From an uncultured Collinsella sp. (GTDB taxonomy: Bacteria; Actinomycetota; Coriobacteriia; Coriobacteriales; Coriobacteriaceae), in contig UREE01000004.1 in assembly GCA_900546825.1 (NCBI GenBank), positions 11,580 to 75,579 on the forward strand: a stretch of 64,000 nt of DNA. The letters are read 5' to 3'. The notes below the pieces were generated by a model, which saw only the letters and a list, made by a program, of their open reading frames with translations, was not told the origin of the DNA and searched no databases. Of this stretch, positions 9,728 through 18,772 are shown one piece after another (within the stretch, counting starts at the first letter, position 1; the number at the start of each line of letters is the position of its first letter). The position numbers and the translations under genes were made by a program.

Positions 9728-11116
9728 ATGATTAAGATTGCCAAGTTTGGCGGCTCGTCGGTCGCCGACGCCGAACACTTTAAGAAGATCAAGGCCATCG
9801 TCGATGCCGATCCGGCCCGCCGTTTTGTGGTGGTTTCTGCCTGCGGTCGCCGTTTTAAGGGCGACACCAAGGTGACCGATCTGCTCTACTTGGTCAACGC
9901 GCACGTCAAGTACCACGTGTCGTGCGAGGAGCTGCTCGAGGACATCGGCCAGCGCTATTTTGATATCGCTGACGAGCTGGGGCTCACCTATCCCATCCGC
10001 GAAGAGTTTGCGGCCTTTGCCGAGCGTGCTCGCTCCGGTGGCTACTCTACTGAGGAGCTCGTAAGCCGCGGCGAGTACTTTACCGCTCGCCTGATGGCCG
10101 AGTACCTGGGCCTGCCGTTCCTGGATGCCGCGACGGTCGTGGCGTTCCATCATGACGGTACGCTCAGCATGAACCGCACCGCCGAGCTGGTGCAGGAGTA
10201 CGGCCAGCAGGGCGGCTTTGTCATGCCCGGTTTCTACGGCGCGACGCGTGAGGGGCAGATCAAGCTGCTCGACCGTGGCGGCGGCGATATTTCCGGCTCG
10301 ATTCTGGCCAAGTGCCTTGGTGCCGACCTGTACGAGAACTGGACCGACGTTTCGGGCTTCTATTCTGCCGATCCGCGTATTGTTCCCGAGGCTCAGCCCA
10401 TTGCGCGCGTTACCTACGAGGAGCTGCGCGAGCTTTCGTACATGGGTGCAAGCGTCCTGCACGAGGAGGCCGTGTTCCCCGTGCGCGAGGCAGGCATTCC
10501 GCTGGTCATCAAGAACACCAATGCGCCGCAGGACCCCGGCACCATCATTAGCGAGACGGCTGACGAGGGTGAGGCGGAGCCTATCATTACCGGCGTGACC
10601 GGCAAGCGCGGCTTTGTCGCCATCAACGTTGCCCGCGACCGTACCAAGCCGCGCGTCGGCTTTATGCGCCGTGCGCTTTCGGTCTTCGAACGCTATGACG
10701 TTTCCGTCGAGCATATGCCCACCGGCGTCGACCGCTTTGGCGCCGTGGTGCAGGAGCAGGATGTGCACGACTCGCTGTACTCGCTCGTGGGCGACATTCA
10801 GCAGGAGGTCGAGCCGCTCGAGATCGAGGTTGTCGAGGGTTTGGCGCTCATCGCGACCGTCGGCCGTAACCTTCGCGGCCGCGCAGGTATCTCGGGCCAT
10901 CTGTTTGGCATGCTTGGTCAGGCCGGCGTGAGCGTACGTATGATTTCGCAGAGCTGCGACGAGATCAACATCATTATCGGCGTAGAGGAGAAGGACTTCG
11001 ACCTGGCGATTCGGACCATTTACCGCGCCTTCTCCGACGAGAACGGCATTGTGAAGGTCTCCGACCTGGAGGCTCCCGTGCCGGTCGATCCCGCTCCGGC
11101 CGCGCTCCACAAGTAG
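9728..11116 (+). CDS. lysC: aspartokinase
   Basis: 462 residues. It phosphorylates aspartate, the first step to lysine, threonine and methionine. The kinase motif KFGGSSVAD is at residues 6-14. ISGSILAK and ENWTDVSGFYSADPR belong to the kinase core. From about residue 310 two ACT domains follow (VSVEHMPTGVDRFG, GVSVRMISQSCDEINI), so feedback control by lysine or threonine is expected. It is followed by a terminator and then asd. Confidence 0.94.
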   Translation: MIKIAKFGGSSVADAEHFKKIKAIVDADPARRFVVVSACGRRFKGDTKVTDLLYLVNAHVKYHVSCEELLEDIGQRYFDIADELGLTYPIREEFAAFAERARSGGYSTEELVSRGEYFTARLMAEYLGLPFLDAATVVAFHHDGTLSMNRTAELVQEYGQQGGFVMPGFYGATREGQIKLLDRGGGDISGSILAKCLGADLYENWTDVSGFYSADPRIVPEAQPIARVTYEELRELSYMGASVLHEEAVFPVREAGIPLVIKNTNAPQDPGTIISETADEGEAEPIITGVTGKRGFVAINVARDRTKPRVGFMRRALSVFERYDVSVEHMPTGVDRFGAVVQEQDVHDSLYSLVGDIQQEVEPLEIEVVEGLALIATVGRNLRGRAGISGHLFGMLGQAGVSVRMISQSCDEINIIIGVEEKDFDLAIRTIYRAFSDENGIVKVSDLEAPVPVDPAPAALHK

Positions 11117-11191
11117 CTGCTATCCCAGTAGATTTTTGGGACTTGCTTCAAAAACTACGGCGGGGCGTTTCGTTTCGGTTTCGTTTCGACG

Positions 11192-11212
11192 GGGCGGGTT
11201 TCGTGCCCGCCC
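11192..11212 (+). terminator. lysC terminator
   Basis: GGGCGGG (11192-11198) pairs with CCCGCCC (11206-11212), followed by TGTTCTTGT. It separates lysC from asd, so the two may be independently expressed. Confidence 0.65.
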
Positions 11213-11289
11213 TGTTCTTGTATACACTGGCAACAATAATCGGCCTGCTCGGCGTGCGGGCAAAAGCCACAGCCTTTAAAGGGGGAAGC

Positions 11290-12315
11290 ATGAAACAGTA
11301 CACGGTTGCTATTTTGGGCGCGACGGGAGCCGTGGGCACCCAGATGCTTGAGTGCCTCAACGAGCAGGAGTTTCCGGTTGGCAAGCTCAAGCTGCTAGCG
11401 AGCGCGCGCTCTGCGGGCAAGACCGTCGAGTTCCGCGGCGAGCAGGTTGTGATTGAGGAGGCTTGCCCCGAGGCCTTTGAGGTCTGCGACATCGTGCTCG
11501 GCGCCGCCGGCGACGATATTGCGAAGGAGCTACTGCCCGAGGCCGTCAAGCGCGGCGCCGTCGTGGTCGACAACAGCCACGCCTTCCGCATGGATCCCGA
11601 GGTGCCGCTGGTCGTGCCCGAGATCAATGCCGACGACATCAAGTGGCATCACGGCCTTATCGCCAATCCCAACTGCGCGACCATCATCGGCCTGGTTCCC
11701 ACGTGGCCGCTGCACCAGCTTGCTGGCGTGAAGCGTATGATCGTGTCCACGTATCAGGCAGCTTCGGGCGCTGGCGCTCCCGGTATGGCCGAGCTCGAGG
11801 CTCAGCTTGCCGCCCTGGGCCGTGGCGAGGAGATTCCCGAGCCGCGCGCGTTTGCCGCCCAGCTGGCGAGCAACCTGATTCCGCAGATCGGCGGTGTCAA
11901 GGAGGAGGGCTTTACCTCCGAGGAGATGAAGTTGCAGAACGAGGGCCGCAAGATCATGCACCTGCCCGAGCTGCGCGTGAACTGCACCTGCGTGCGCGTG
12001 CCCGTGCTGCGCTCGCACTCCGAGAGCATTACGCTCGAGTTCGAGCGTGACATCACGGTTGAGGAGGCTCGTGCTGCGCTGGCTGCCGCTCCCGGCGTCA
12101 AGCTGGTTGACGACATGAGCGCCGAGGACGCGCACGATCGCTTCCCCATGCCGATGGATACGTCCGACCAGGACCTGATTTGGGTCGGTCGCGTGCGTCG
12201 CGACATCTCGAACCCCGAGGCCGCGCGCGGCATCACCTTCTGGTGCTGCGGCGACCAAATCCGTAAGGGCGCGGCAACCAACGCCGTCCAGATCGCTAAG
12301 CTGCTCTGCGAGTAG
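11290..12315 (+). CDS. asd: aspartate-semialdehyde dehydrogenase
   Basis: 341 residues. It reduces aspartyl phosphate to aspartate semialdehyde with NADPH. The Rossmann start is VAILGATGAVGTQML. The catalytic cysteine is in NPNCATII, and the downstream histidine lies in LRVNCTCVRVPVLRSHSESI. ATG 11290 follows AAAGGGGG; a longer in-frame start at 11143 runs through the lysC terminator and is rejected. Confidence 0.94.
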   Translation: MKQYTVAILGATGAVGTQMLECLNEQEFPVGKLKLLASARSAGKTVEFRGEQVVIEEACPEAFEVCDIVLGAAGDDIAKELLPEAVKRGAVVVDNSHAFRMDPEVPLVVPEINADDIKWHHGLIANPNCATIIGLVPTWPLHQLAGVKRMIVSTYQAASGAGAPGMAELEAQLAALGRGEEIPEPRAFAAQLASNLIPQIGGVKEEGFTSEEMKLQNEGRKIMHLPELRVNCTCVRVPVLRSHSESITLEFERDITVEEARAALAAAPGVKLVDDMSAEDAHDRFPMPMDTSDQDLIWVGRVRRDISNPEAARGITFWCCGDQIRKGAATNAVQIAKLLCE

Positions 12316-12333
12316 CGGTTGACCTGTCCGGCG

Positions 12334-12455
12334 GGGGCCGGGCTTGGTTTTCAGAACGTCCTCGACCATGTGTGGCGCCTTGTCCTGCTCCTTCGGAGCC
12401 GCGGACAAGGCGCCACACTGGTCTGCGGAGTGTTCTGAAAACTAAGCCCGGCCCC
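12334..12455 (+). repeat. two-tier inverted repeat, set 1, copy B
   Basis: The outer arms pair over 24 bases with one G-T wobble (12334-12357 with 12432-12455). The inner stem is a perfect 16 bp (12370-12385 with 12403-12418). The left linker GTCCTCGACCAT and the right linker TGGTCTGCGGAGT match those of copies A and C, while the arms do not. It lies immediately downstream of asd in the gene-sense direction. The rest of the 352-base gap up to ogt holds no gene that I can support. Confidence 0.9.
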
Positions 12456-12667
12456 TGCCTGCGGTGACTCGGCTGCGAGCGGCCTGCGATGGGGCCGTTG
12501 CTGGTTGGGGCCGCTGGGCTGATGTGGGGGCACGTGGCCGTTGCAGGCCCTGGTCCCGGCGGCGGCCTCGGCGCTTTGCGCCTGCTGCCTTGGGTGACTT
12601 TGGGGTCGATTGGGGTTGTCTGCACAATTCGCGGTATTATGTTGCGGAGTTTTGAAAGGAGCCGCTG

Positions 12668-13246
12668 GTGGTCACGACGACATTTGCCTCGCCTTTGGGC
12701 GAAATCTTGCTTGCCGCTGATGGCCGCGGTCTGACGGGGCTTTGGTTTGAGGGGCAGGAGCACTTTGGTTCCACGCTTCTCCGGGAAGACTCCGAACATG
12801 TTGAAGGCGCCGACGCGGTTTCCGGTACCGGTGGCATGTTGCCGGTGAGTCCGGCAAATGGCGCGGCTTCTTCGGTGCTTGAGCGTTCTTGGGCTTGGCT
12901 GAATGCTTATTTTGCGGGGCAGGAGCCTCGGTTTACGCCGCCGTTGCATATGATCGGCACGGCGTTCCAGCGCGAGGTTTGGTTTGAGCTGCTTTCAATT
13001 CCGCGTGGCGAAGTCGCTACGTATGGCGAGATCGCTCAGCGTGTTGCGGCTCGACATCGTGTGCCGGGAAATGAGGCACCCGTCGTGTCTCCTCGTGCGG
13101 TGGGGGCTGCGGTTGCGCGTAATCCCATTTCGATTATCGTGCCGTGCCATCGCGTGGTCGCGGTCGACGGATCGCTCAACGGATATGCTGGCGGCCTTGA
13201 TCGCAAGGAGTGGCTGCTTCGGCTTGAGGGCGCGTACGAGGAATAG
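12668..13246 (+). CDS. ogt: methylated-DNA--protein-cysteine methyltransferase
   Basis: A 192-residue DNA repair protein that transfers the alkyl group from O6-methylguanine to its own cysteine. The active-site motif IIVPCHRVV is intact, with the helix-turn-helix region (GEVATYGEIAQRV) before it. A GTG start at 12668 follows AAAGGAG. The linker around NEAPVVSPRAVGAA is slightly longer than in the E. coli proteins. Confidence 0.93.
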   Translation: MVTTTFASPLGEILLAADGRGLTGLWFEGQEHFGSTLLREDSEHVEGADAVSGTGGMLPVSPANGAASSVLERSWAWLNAYFAGQEPRFTPPLHMIGTAFQREVWFELLSIPRGEVATYGEIAQRVAARHRVPGNEAPVVSPRAVGAAVARNPISIIVPCHRVVAVDGSLNGYAGGLDRKEWLLRLEGAYEE

Positions 13247-13280
13247 CGCTCGAACGCTTTGCATAACTAGGACGCCGCGA

Positions 13281-13300
13281 AAGGACGAGCCTCCGTCCTT
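13281..13300 (+). terminator. weak hairpin after ogt
   Basis: AAGGACG (13281-13287) pairs with CGTCCTT (13294-13300), ending in TT then CTACGG. A weak terminator at best. Confidence 0.4.
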
Positions 13301-13474
13301 CTACGGCCGGCATGCGTCCAGACGCTTGGCATCTGCGCTTTAAGTTTGGCTAAGCCATATCTTGCGTATTTGGAAACGCGCAGGTTGAGCCGCTAGGGCT
13401 GTGCTAAGGCAGCTTTCGGTGCGCTATTATCGGCAGTATCGAAACCTGTATTTCCATGCGCCAAAGGAGCAACT

Positions 13475-14158
13475 ATGAAGCTGATGCTTGCCGAGGACGA
13501 ACCTGGTCTCTCCCGCGCCCTCACCGCGATTCTTCAACATAGCGACTACGAGGTCGACACCGCCCTCGACGGCTTGACGGCGCTCGAGAATCTACTCACC
13601 AACGATTACGACGCCGCAATCCTGGACATCATGATGCCCGGCATGGACGGCATCGAGGTGCTCAAGCGTACACGCGCCGCCGGAAATCGACTGCCCATCA
13701 TCATGCTCACGGCAAAAAGCGAGGTGTCCGATAAGGTCGAGGGCCTGGATGCCGGTGCCAACGATTACCTGACCAAGCCGTTTGCCGCCAAGGAACTGCT
13801 TGCGCGTATTCGTGCCATGACGCGCGCCGCGACGGCAATTGACGCCACGACGCTCAGCGTGGGTAACGTGCGCCTCGACACGGCGGCTTGCACGCTTGTG
13901 GGACCTTTGGGCGAGGAGCACCTGGCCAATCGCGAGTTTCAGCTTATGGAACTCTTTATGCGCAACGCCGGCACGCGCATGCCCGCTGAACGTCTGATGC
14001 TCGAGGTTTGGGGTGAGGACGCGCCCGAAGGCGCCAACGTGGTGTGGGTCTATATCTCGTACCTGCGCAAAAAGCTGACGGCGCTTGGTGCCAACGTTGC
14101 CATTCGCGCGTCGCGTAACCAGGGCTATTCGCTCGAGGTTGTCGAGGAAGGCGAATAA
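13475..14158 (+). CDS. OmpR-family response regulator
   Basis: 227 residues. The receiver domain (1-115) has the acidic pair Glu7-Asp8, phospho-acceptor Asp51 in ILDIMMPGMDG, and Lys in TKPFAAKELL. The winged-helix DNA-binding domain (about 130-225) includes REFQLMELFMRNAG and VWVYISYLRKKL. ATG 13475 follows AAAGGAG. It forms a two-gene operon with the downstream histidine kinase (two-base gap). The regulated genes are not indicated by the context. Confidence 0.92.
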   Translation: MKLMLAEDEPGLSRALTAILQHSDYEVDTALDGLTALENLLTNDYDAAILDIMMPGMDGIEVLKRTRAAGNRLPIIMLTAKSEVSDKVEGLDAGANDYLTKPFAAKELLARIRAMTRAATAIDATTLSVGNVRLDTAACTLVGPLGEEHLANREFQLMELFMRNAGTRMPAERLMLEVWGEDAPEGANVVWVYISYLRKKLTALGANVAIRASRNQGYSLEVVEEGE

Positions 14159-14160
14159 GC

Positions 14161-15522
14161 GTGAGCGCGAGCGCGTGGTGCAAGCGCATGACGGAGTGGT
14201 TTCACGCCGCCTCGAGTAGTACGGGGCGGGCTAATTCTGTTGACGCATTGGGCCGCCGTCTGCGTCGCAAGTTTATCCTCGTTGCCATGGGCGCCGTGAC
14301 CGTGGTGCTCACGCTTATCATCGCCGGCATCAACATCGTCAATTATTCGCATGTCTGCAAGATGGCCGACGCTCGCCTGGACTATATTCTGGCGGGCAAG
14401 GACGGTATCGATTGGGGGGACGAGCCTAAAGCCGAGCCCGCTAATGGCAAGGATGCCGGCGATAGCCAAGCGGGCGTTCGCATCAGACACTTCGAAGGCA
14501 TGACGGCGGAGTCTCCCTTCGACACGCGCTACTTTACGGTGACGATTGACGCCGGACAGGTTGCCGATGTCAATACGGCCCGCATTGCCGCGGTTGGTGC
14601 CAAGCGCGCCGCCAGTATTGCCGCAAGGCTGCATGCCAAGGGCTGGACCTCGGGCTTCTCTGGCAATTATCGTTATACGACCGACGTCCAGGACGACGAG
14701 ATCACCTATGTGTTCGTGGACTGCTCGCGCGAGCTTGCAAGCTTTCATTCGTTTTTGAGCGCGAGCGTGGCGATCAGTTGCATTGGCTGGCTGGCGGTGC
14801 TGGCAATTGTGGCGGGTGCCTCGGGCGCGGTGATTCGACCGATGGTCGAGAGCTACAGCAAGCAAAAGCGCTTTATTACCGATGCGAGCCACGAGATCAA
14901 GACGCCGCTGGCTGTAATTGACGCCGCCAATGAGGTACAAGAGATCGAGAGCGGCGAAAGTGAGTGGACGCAGAGCATTCACGAGCAGGTTGCGCGGCTG
15001 ACGGCGCTCACGGAACGTCTAGTGTTTTTGGCACGTATGGACGAGGGCTCGGCGGGCTTTACCATGACATCGATCGATCTTTCGGAGGCCGTGGACAAGG
15101 CTGCGGCGCCGTTTGAATCGGTGGCGGTTTCGCGCGGCAAGCGTCTGTCGACGTCGATTGCGTGCGGCGTGCGGGCCCATGCCGATGCTGCGGCGGTGGC
15201 GCAGGTGGTTGAGCTGCTTCTGGACAACGCCACGCGCTATGCGAGCGAGGGCAGCGTGATTGAGCTGAGCCTGCGTGCCGTTTCGCGCGTTCAGGGTAAG
15301 GGCGCCACCGAGCTTGTCGTATCGAACGCCGTGGACGAGCTGCCCGAAGGCGACCTAGATCGATTGTTCGACCGCTTCTATCGTGCGGACGTGTCGCGCA
15401 GCTCCAAGACGGGCGGCTCGGGCGTGGGCCTATCCGTGGTGCGTGCCATCGCCGAAGCCCATGGCGGGAGCGCTTCTGTCTGCGGCCACGGTAACCAGAT
15501 CACCTTCACCGTCCGCCTCTAA
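14161..15522 (+). CDS. sensor histidine kinase
   Basis: 453 residues. Transmembrane helix 1 is about 38-60 and helix 2 about 200-225, with an extracytoplasmic sensor domain between them. The phospho-acceptor His244 lies in DASHEIKTPL. The ATPase domain has the N box (LLLDNATRYA) and the G2 box (GGSGVGLSVV). It starts with GTG two bases after the regulator stop, so the two genes are translationally coupled. The sensed signal is not evident. Confidence 0.92.
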   Translation: MSASAWCKRMTEWFHAASSSTGRANSVDALGRRLRRKFILVAMGAVTVVLTLIIAGINIVNYSHVCKMADARLDYILAGKDGIDWGDEPKAEPANGKDAGDSQAGVRIRHFEGMTAESPFDTRYFTVTIDAGQVADVNTARIAAVGAKRAASIAARLHAKGWTSGFSGNYRYTTDVQDDEITYVFVDCSRELASFHSFLSASVAISCIGWLAVLAIVAGASGAVIRPMVESYSKQKRFITDASHEIKTPLAVIDAANEVQEIESGESEWTQSIHEQVARLTALTERLVFLARMDEGSAGFTMTSIDLSEAVDKAAAPFESVAVSRGKRLSTSIACGVRAHADAAAVAQVVELLLDNATRYASEGSVIELSLRAVSRVQGKGATELVVSNAVDELPEGDLDRLFDRFYRADVSRSSKTGGSGVGLSVVRAIAEAHGGSASVCGHGNQITFTVRL

Positions 15523-15523
15523 G

Positions 15524-15558
15524 ACCTGCCAAAAAGGGACAGGTTTATTTTGGCAGGT
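15524..15558 (+). repeat. AT/GC hairpin repeat R1
   Basis: ACCTGCCAAAAA (15524-15535) pairs with ATTTTGGCAGGT (15547-15558), then TTTATCTG. The core between is GGGACAGGTTT. It starts two bases after the kinase stop codon and can act as its terminator. Five copies exist in the window: here, 18689, 22245, 28313 and 30580. Confidence 0.85.
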
Positions 15559-15688
15559 TTTATCTGTGCAGACGGCAGCGGAGGCTGGCGGTGATCGGCG
15601 CCATGAACGCCACCGACCCAAATAAACGCACCTCTAACTGCTAAAATATGGACATCGTTGTTCGGCTCCCGAAGGAAAGGAGACGGTC

Positions 15689-16363
15689 ATGCAGTACGAG
15701 ATCGGCGGAGGGGCTTTCCCGGTTGTTACGTGCAACCTTAGCGACGGCGAATCCATGATCACCGAAAGCGGTGCCATGGTCTGGATGACCCCCAACATGG
15801 AGATGTCCACCTCGGGCGGTGGTATAGGCAAGATGTTCTCTAAGGCTTTTTCGGGTGAGGCGTTGTTCCAAAACATTTGGACCGCGCACGGCGATGGCAT
15901 GATTGCGTTTGGCTCTTGCTTCCCCGGCCGCATTATACCGATCGAGATTGGCCCTGGTAAGAGCTGGATTTTGCAGAAGCGTTCGTTCCTTGCCGCGGAA
16001 AGTGGTGTTGAGCTGAGCATCCACTTTAACAAGAAGGCAAAGACCGGCGTCTTTGGCGGCGAGGGTTTTATCATGCAAAAGCTCACGGGCTCGGGTATTG
16101 CCTTTGCCGAGATCGACGGCGACCTAGTTGAGTACGAGCTTGCTGCTGGCCAGCAAATGATTGTAGATACCGGCAACGTGGCCGGCTTTGAGGAGACGGT
16201 GAGCATCGACGCGCAGATGGTCAAGGGCGTCAAAAACATCATGTTTGGCGGTGAAGGCGTGTTCAACACTGTGCTCACCGGTCCGGGGCGCATCTGGCTG
16301 CAGACAATGCCCATTTCCAATCTTGCGGCAGCAGTGGCTTCGATGACCAACAACAATAACTAA
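15689..16363 (+). CDS. AIM24 family (TIGR00266-type) protein
   Basis: A 224-residue beta-rich protein. It resembles the bacterial AIM24 family: MITESGAMVWM near the start, then the FSGEALFQNIWTA segment and the C-terminal GGEGVFNTVLTGPGRIWLQT. Members form multimeric beta-barrel-like folds and their biochemical role is not established. ATG 15689 follows AAAGGAGA. It stands alone, with no partner implied by its neighbours. Confidence 0.8.
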   Translation: MQYEIGGGAFPVVTCNLSDGESMITESGAMVWMTPNMEMSTSGGGIGKMFSKAFSGEALFQNIWTAHGDGMIAFGSCFPGRIIPIEIGPGKSWILQKRSFLAAESGVELSIHFNKKAKTGVFGGEGFIMQKLTGSGIAFAEIDGDLVEYELAAGQQMIVDTGNVAGFEETVSIDAQMVKGVKNIMFGGEGVFNTVLTGPGRIWLQTMPISNLAAAVASMTNNNN

Positions 16364-16432
16364 TCGTGTATAGGATGACGCGCGCGGCGGGCCCGGCCTG
16401 TCGTGCGCGTTTTTTGGTGGCAAACGCCCTGT

Positions 16433-17692
16433 TTATCGGGTGCGGCTGTGCTCCTGCAGCGCATAGATCGACTTATCCATGTTGAACAGGTAGGCCACGA
16501 CGCAGACAATAAAGAACGTCGGCAGACTGCTAAAGCCAAAGACCTCGCAGCCAATAAAGATGGGCGCGAGCAGCGTATTGGTGGCGCTGCCAAAGACGGC
16601 GGCGTATCCCAGCGCGGCGCAGAGCTCGACGGGCATGCCGAGAATCCCGGCGAGTACGACACCCAGGCTGGCTCCGATGGAGAACAGCGGCGTCACCTCG
16701 CCACCCTGATATCCTGCGGCAAGCGTGGCGATGGTGAGTACGAATTTGAGCGCCCAGTCCCAAGGCATGATCGACGCCTCACCGTTGTCACCCAGTGCCG
16801 CGGATATCAGGTTGGTGCCAAGGCCGCAGTATCGCCCCTGCCACAGCGCGAACAGAATCGCCGACAGCGCAAGGCCCATAACGGCAACGCGTATGTAAGG
16901 GCTGGGGAGCAGCCGCGCTGCAAGGGTCTTGGCATGGGCAAGGCACCAGGCAAAAGCTCCACCTACCATACCAAACGCGATACCCAACAACGCCAGTCGT
17001 CCAAGACCGGGGAGGTCGAGCGCATACGAGGCGGTAACGGCGACCTCAAACTTCTCGAGCCCCAGAGCGCCGGAGGTCATGCTTGCGGCGAGCGAGGCTG
17101 TAAGCGCGGGAAACAGCGCGCGGTATTCCATGCGTCCTGCGACCAGTACTTCGATCGCAAAGACCGTGGCGGCGAGGGGCGTTCGGAAGAGTCCGGCAAA
17201 GCCGGCGGCCATGCCGATAAGCAAAAACGTGTTGCCGGGTTCTCGGAAAGGTAGACGTCGGCCGATCCAATGCGAGACGGTTGCGCCGATCTGCACGGCT
17301 ACGCCTTCGCGTCCCGCGCTGCCGCCAAAGAGATGCGTGGCCCACGTGCTCAGCATAATGAGCGGCACCAGACGCGGGGAGATGGCGTCCTCGCGTCCGT
17401 GACCTACGTCGAATACTAAGCTCATGCCCCGATCGGTGCCTTTGCCCCAGGTGAGGTAGGCAAATACGATGGCCAAGCCCATGAGGGCGAGGAAGGGAAG
17501 GAGCAGTACGATGTGCTCGTCACGGAAGGCGCCGATTGCCAGGAGCACACGACCAAAAAGGGCACAGATGGCGCCAACGATAACGCCGATAGGGATTCCG
17601 ACGGCGCCCATGAGCACGAGACCGCTATAGGTGTTGACCAGGCGTTTGATTCTGCTCGAAGCGCTGCTTTCTGACATTTTGCTTTCCGACAC
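16433..17692 (-). CDS. ClC-family chloride/fluoride channel or antiporter
   Basis: A 419-residue membrane protein with about ten hydrophobic segments. The selectivity and gating motif reads GGSAGREGVAVQIG, keeping the gating glutamate, and GMAAGFAGLFRTPLAA follows. GREGV without an upstream GSGIP motif recalls the fluoride-exporting ClC-F branch, but this is not proven. GTG 17692 or ATG 17677 could be the start; each has a poor purine site. A hairpin followed by a T-run lies in the leader. Confidence 0.85.
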   Translation of the reverse strand: MSESKMSESSASSRIKRLVNTYSGLVLMGAVGIPIGVIVGAICALFGRVLLAIGAFRDEHIVLLLPFLALMGLAIVFAYLTWGKGTDRGMSLVFDVGHGREDAISPRLVPLIMLSTWATHLFGGSAGREGVAVQIGATVSHWIGRRLPFREPGNTFLLIGMAAGFAGLFRTPLAATVFAIEVLVAGRMEYRALFPALTASLAASMTSGALGLEKFEVAVTASYALDLPGLGRLALLGIAFGMVGGAFAWCLAHAKTLAARLLPSPYIRVAVMGLALSAILFALWQGRYCGLGTNLISAALGDNGEASIMPWDWALKFVLTIATLAAGYQGGEVTPLFSIGASLGVVLAGILGMPVELCAALGYAAVFGSATNTLLAPIFIGCEVFGFSSLPTFFIVCVVAYLFNMDKSIYALQEHSRTR

Positions 17693-17713
17693 TTGCTCTC
17701 TTGATAGAAAAAG

Positions 17714-17749
17714 AGCTGGAGTTGCGCATCGTTGAGAGGCTTTCCAGCT
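17714..17749 (-). promoter_or_regulatory. terminator-like hairpin in the ClC leader
   Basis: On the minus strand AGCTGGA (complement of 17743-17749) pairs with TCCAGCT (complement of 17714-17720) and is followed by CTTTTTCT. It sits between the candidate promoter and the start codon, the place of a transcription attenuator. The loop is long (22 bases). No fluoride riboswitch consensus is visible. Confidence 0.4.
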
Positions 17750-17761
17750 TTAGCAAAACAA

Positions 17762-17788
17762 ACTTATAAGATGCGACGGGCCGCGTCA
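17762..17788 (-). promoter_or_regulatory. candidate ClC promoter
   Basis: On the minus strand TTGACG (complement of 17783-17788) and TATAAG (complement of 17762-17767) are 15 bases apart, which is shorter than the optimum. Confidence 0.35.
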
Positions 17789-17862
17789 AGATAATTACCG
17801 GACGGCCTAGGAGGCGGCTGGTTGGCCGGCTTAAAACCTAGCGCGTGAAATGACGCCCCACG

Positions 17863-18501
17863 CTATTCAGCGCGCTTGATAGGATGACGAACCACGGTCT
17901 TAAGTTTCTCCGGTGCGCATTTGCGTGGATCGGAGAGATAGATTTCGTGATGTAAACGGGTGTCTGAGAAGTCGGGAACATAGCCCAGCTCGGTCGTGTA
18001 TTCATGCATAGCGTCTACGGTCGCCGGTTCGTTGTCGTAGGGCCCGGTGTGCATGCATTGAACGCAGAGACCCTCGTCAACTTTAAGCAGTTCGACGGCG
18101 GAAAAGTCCAGTTTCTTTTTGGTCGTGGCTTCCGCGACTGCCCAGTCAAAGTCATCTCGGGTGACGAAATCGGGCAGGCGGATGCACGAGATAAAGTTGA
18201 AATTGTCCTTGCGTACATAATCGATGCCGCCGCTCGGGGACTCTTGCCACCAGAAACCCTCGAGCGGCGGTACCACAAAGTCGAAATAGCCCTCGATACT
18301 CCTTGAGCCTTTCTTCGACATCTTGACGGTATAGGCGATGCCGTAAAGTAGCGGCAGGGCGTTTTGATACTCGCCACCTTCGGTATTTGGGTCGCCCTTT
18401 CCGCGAACGGCAACGTAGCTCATAGGCGGGACTGTTACGATGCTCGGCTTGCTTGCAGGTTTGTAGAGCTCCTTGCATTCCTTCTTAAAGTCGAACGCCA
18501 T
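17863..18501 (-). CDS. GyrI-like small-molecule-binding domain protein
   Basis: 212 residues starting MAFDFKKECKELYKP. PPMSYVAVRGKGDPN and the C-terminal HTGPYDNEPATVDAMHEY with a final HEIYLSDPRK match the stand-alone GyrI-like (AraC effector-binding) proteins, which bind or hydrolyse small hydrophobic molecules. ATG 18501 has AAAGG upstream. A perfect LexA-type palindrome lies about 57 bases before the start, so SOS control is possible. Confidence 0.82.
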   Translation of the reverse strand: MAFDFKKECKELYKPASKPSIVTVPPMSYVAVRGKGDPNTEGGEYQNALPLLYGIAYTVKMSKKGSRSIEGYFDFVVPPLEGFWWQESPSGGIDYVRKDNFNFISCIRLPDFVTRDDFDWAVAEATTKKKLDFSAVELLKVDEGLCVQCMHTGPYDNEPATVDAMHEYTTELGYVPDFSDTRLHHEIYLSDPRKCAPEKLKTVVRHPIKRAE

Positions 18502-18557
18502 GTTGGCCGCCTTTCTGCGTATTGGCCTGCTTAGATAGTTGAATCATATCATAGAAA

Positions 18558-18571
18558 CGAACAGCTGTTCG
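18558..18571. promoter_or_regulatory. LexA (SOS) box candidate
   Basis: CGAACAGCTGTTCG is a perfect palindrome matching the Gram-positive/actinobacterial SOS consensus CGAAC-N4-GTTCG. It lies upstream of the GyrI-like gene, close to TATGAT-like -10 sequences on the minus strand. A second, one-mismatch site is at 53212-53225. Confidence 0.6.
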
Positions 18572-18688
18572 AATGATTTGGCTGACAGATTGAGATGCGT
18601 GCGTTGTGTTTGGCGGTCGGCCTGACCCCGTTGATGATTTCTCGGCCTCCCCGGCGCCCTATCTATAGCTGCCGTTTCCCCATATAAA

Positions 18689-18723
18689 ACCTGCCAAAAT
18701 AAACCTGTCCCTTTTTGGTAGGT
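18689..18723 (-). repeat. AT/GC hairpin repeat R2 (inverted copy)
   Basis: ACCTGCCAAAAT (18689-18700) pairs with TTTTTGGTAGGT (18712-18723). The unit is in the opposite orientation to R1 and R3-R5. It lies upstream of an ABC gene, not downstream of one, so terminating the preceding gene cannot explain this copy. Confidence 0.8.
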
Positions 18724-18772
18724 GGGAAATGGGTAATACTAAAGAGTTATCCGACCAGATGGGAATTAATCG

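Noticed and set aside
17693..17862. Fluoride riboswitch before the ClC gene
   Set aside because: The conserved aptamer core could not be found on the minus strand.
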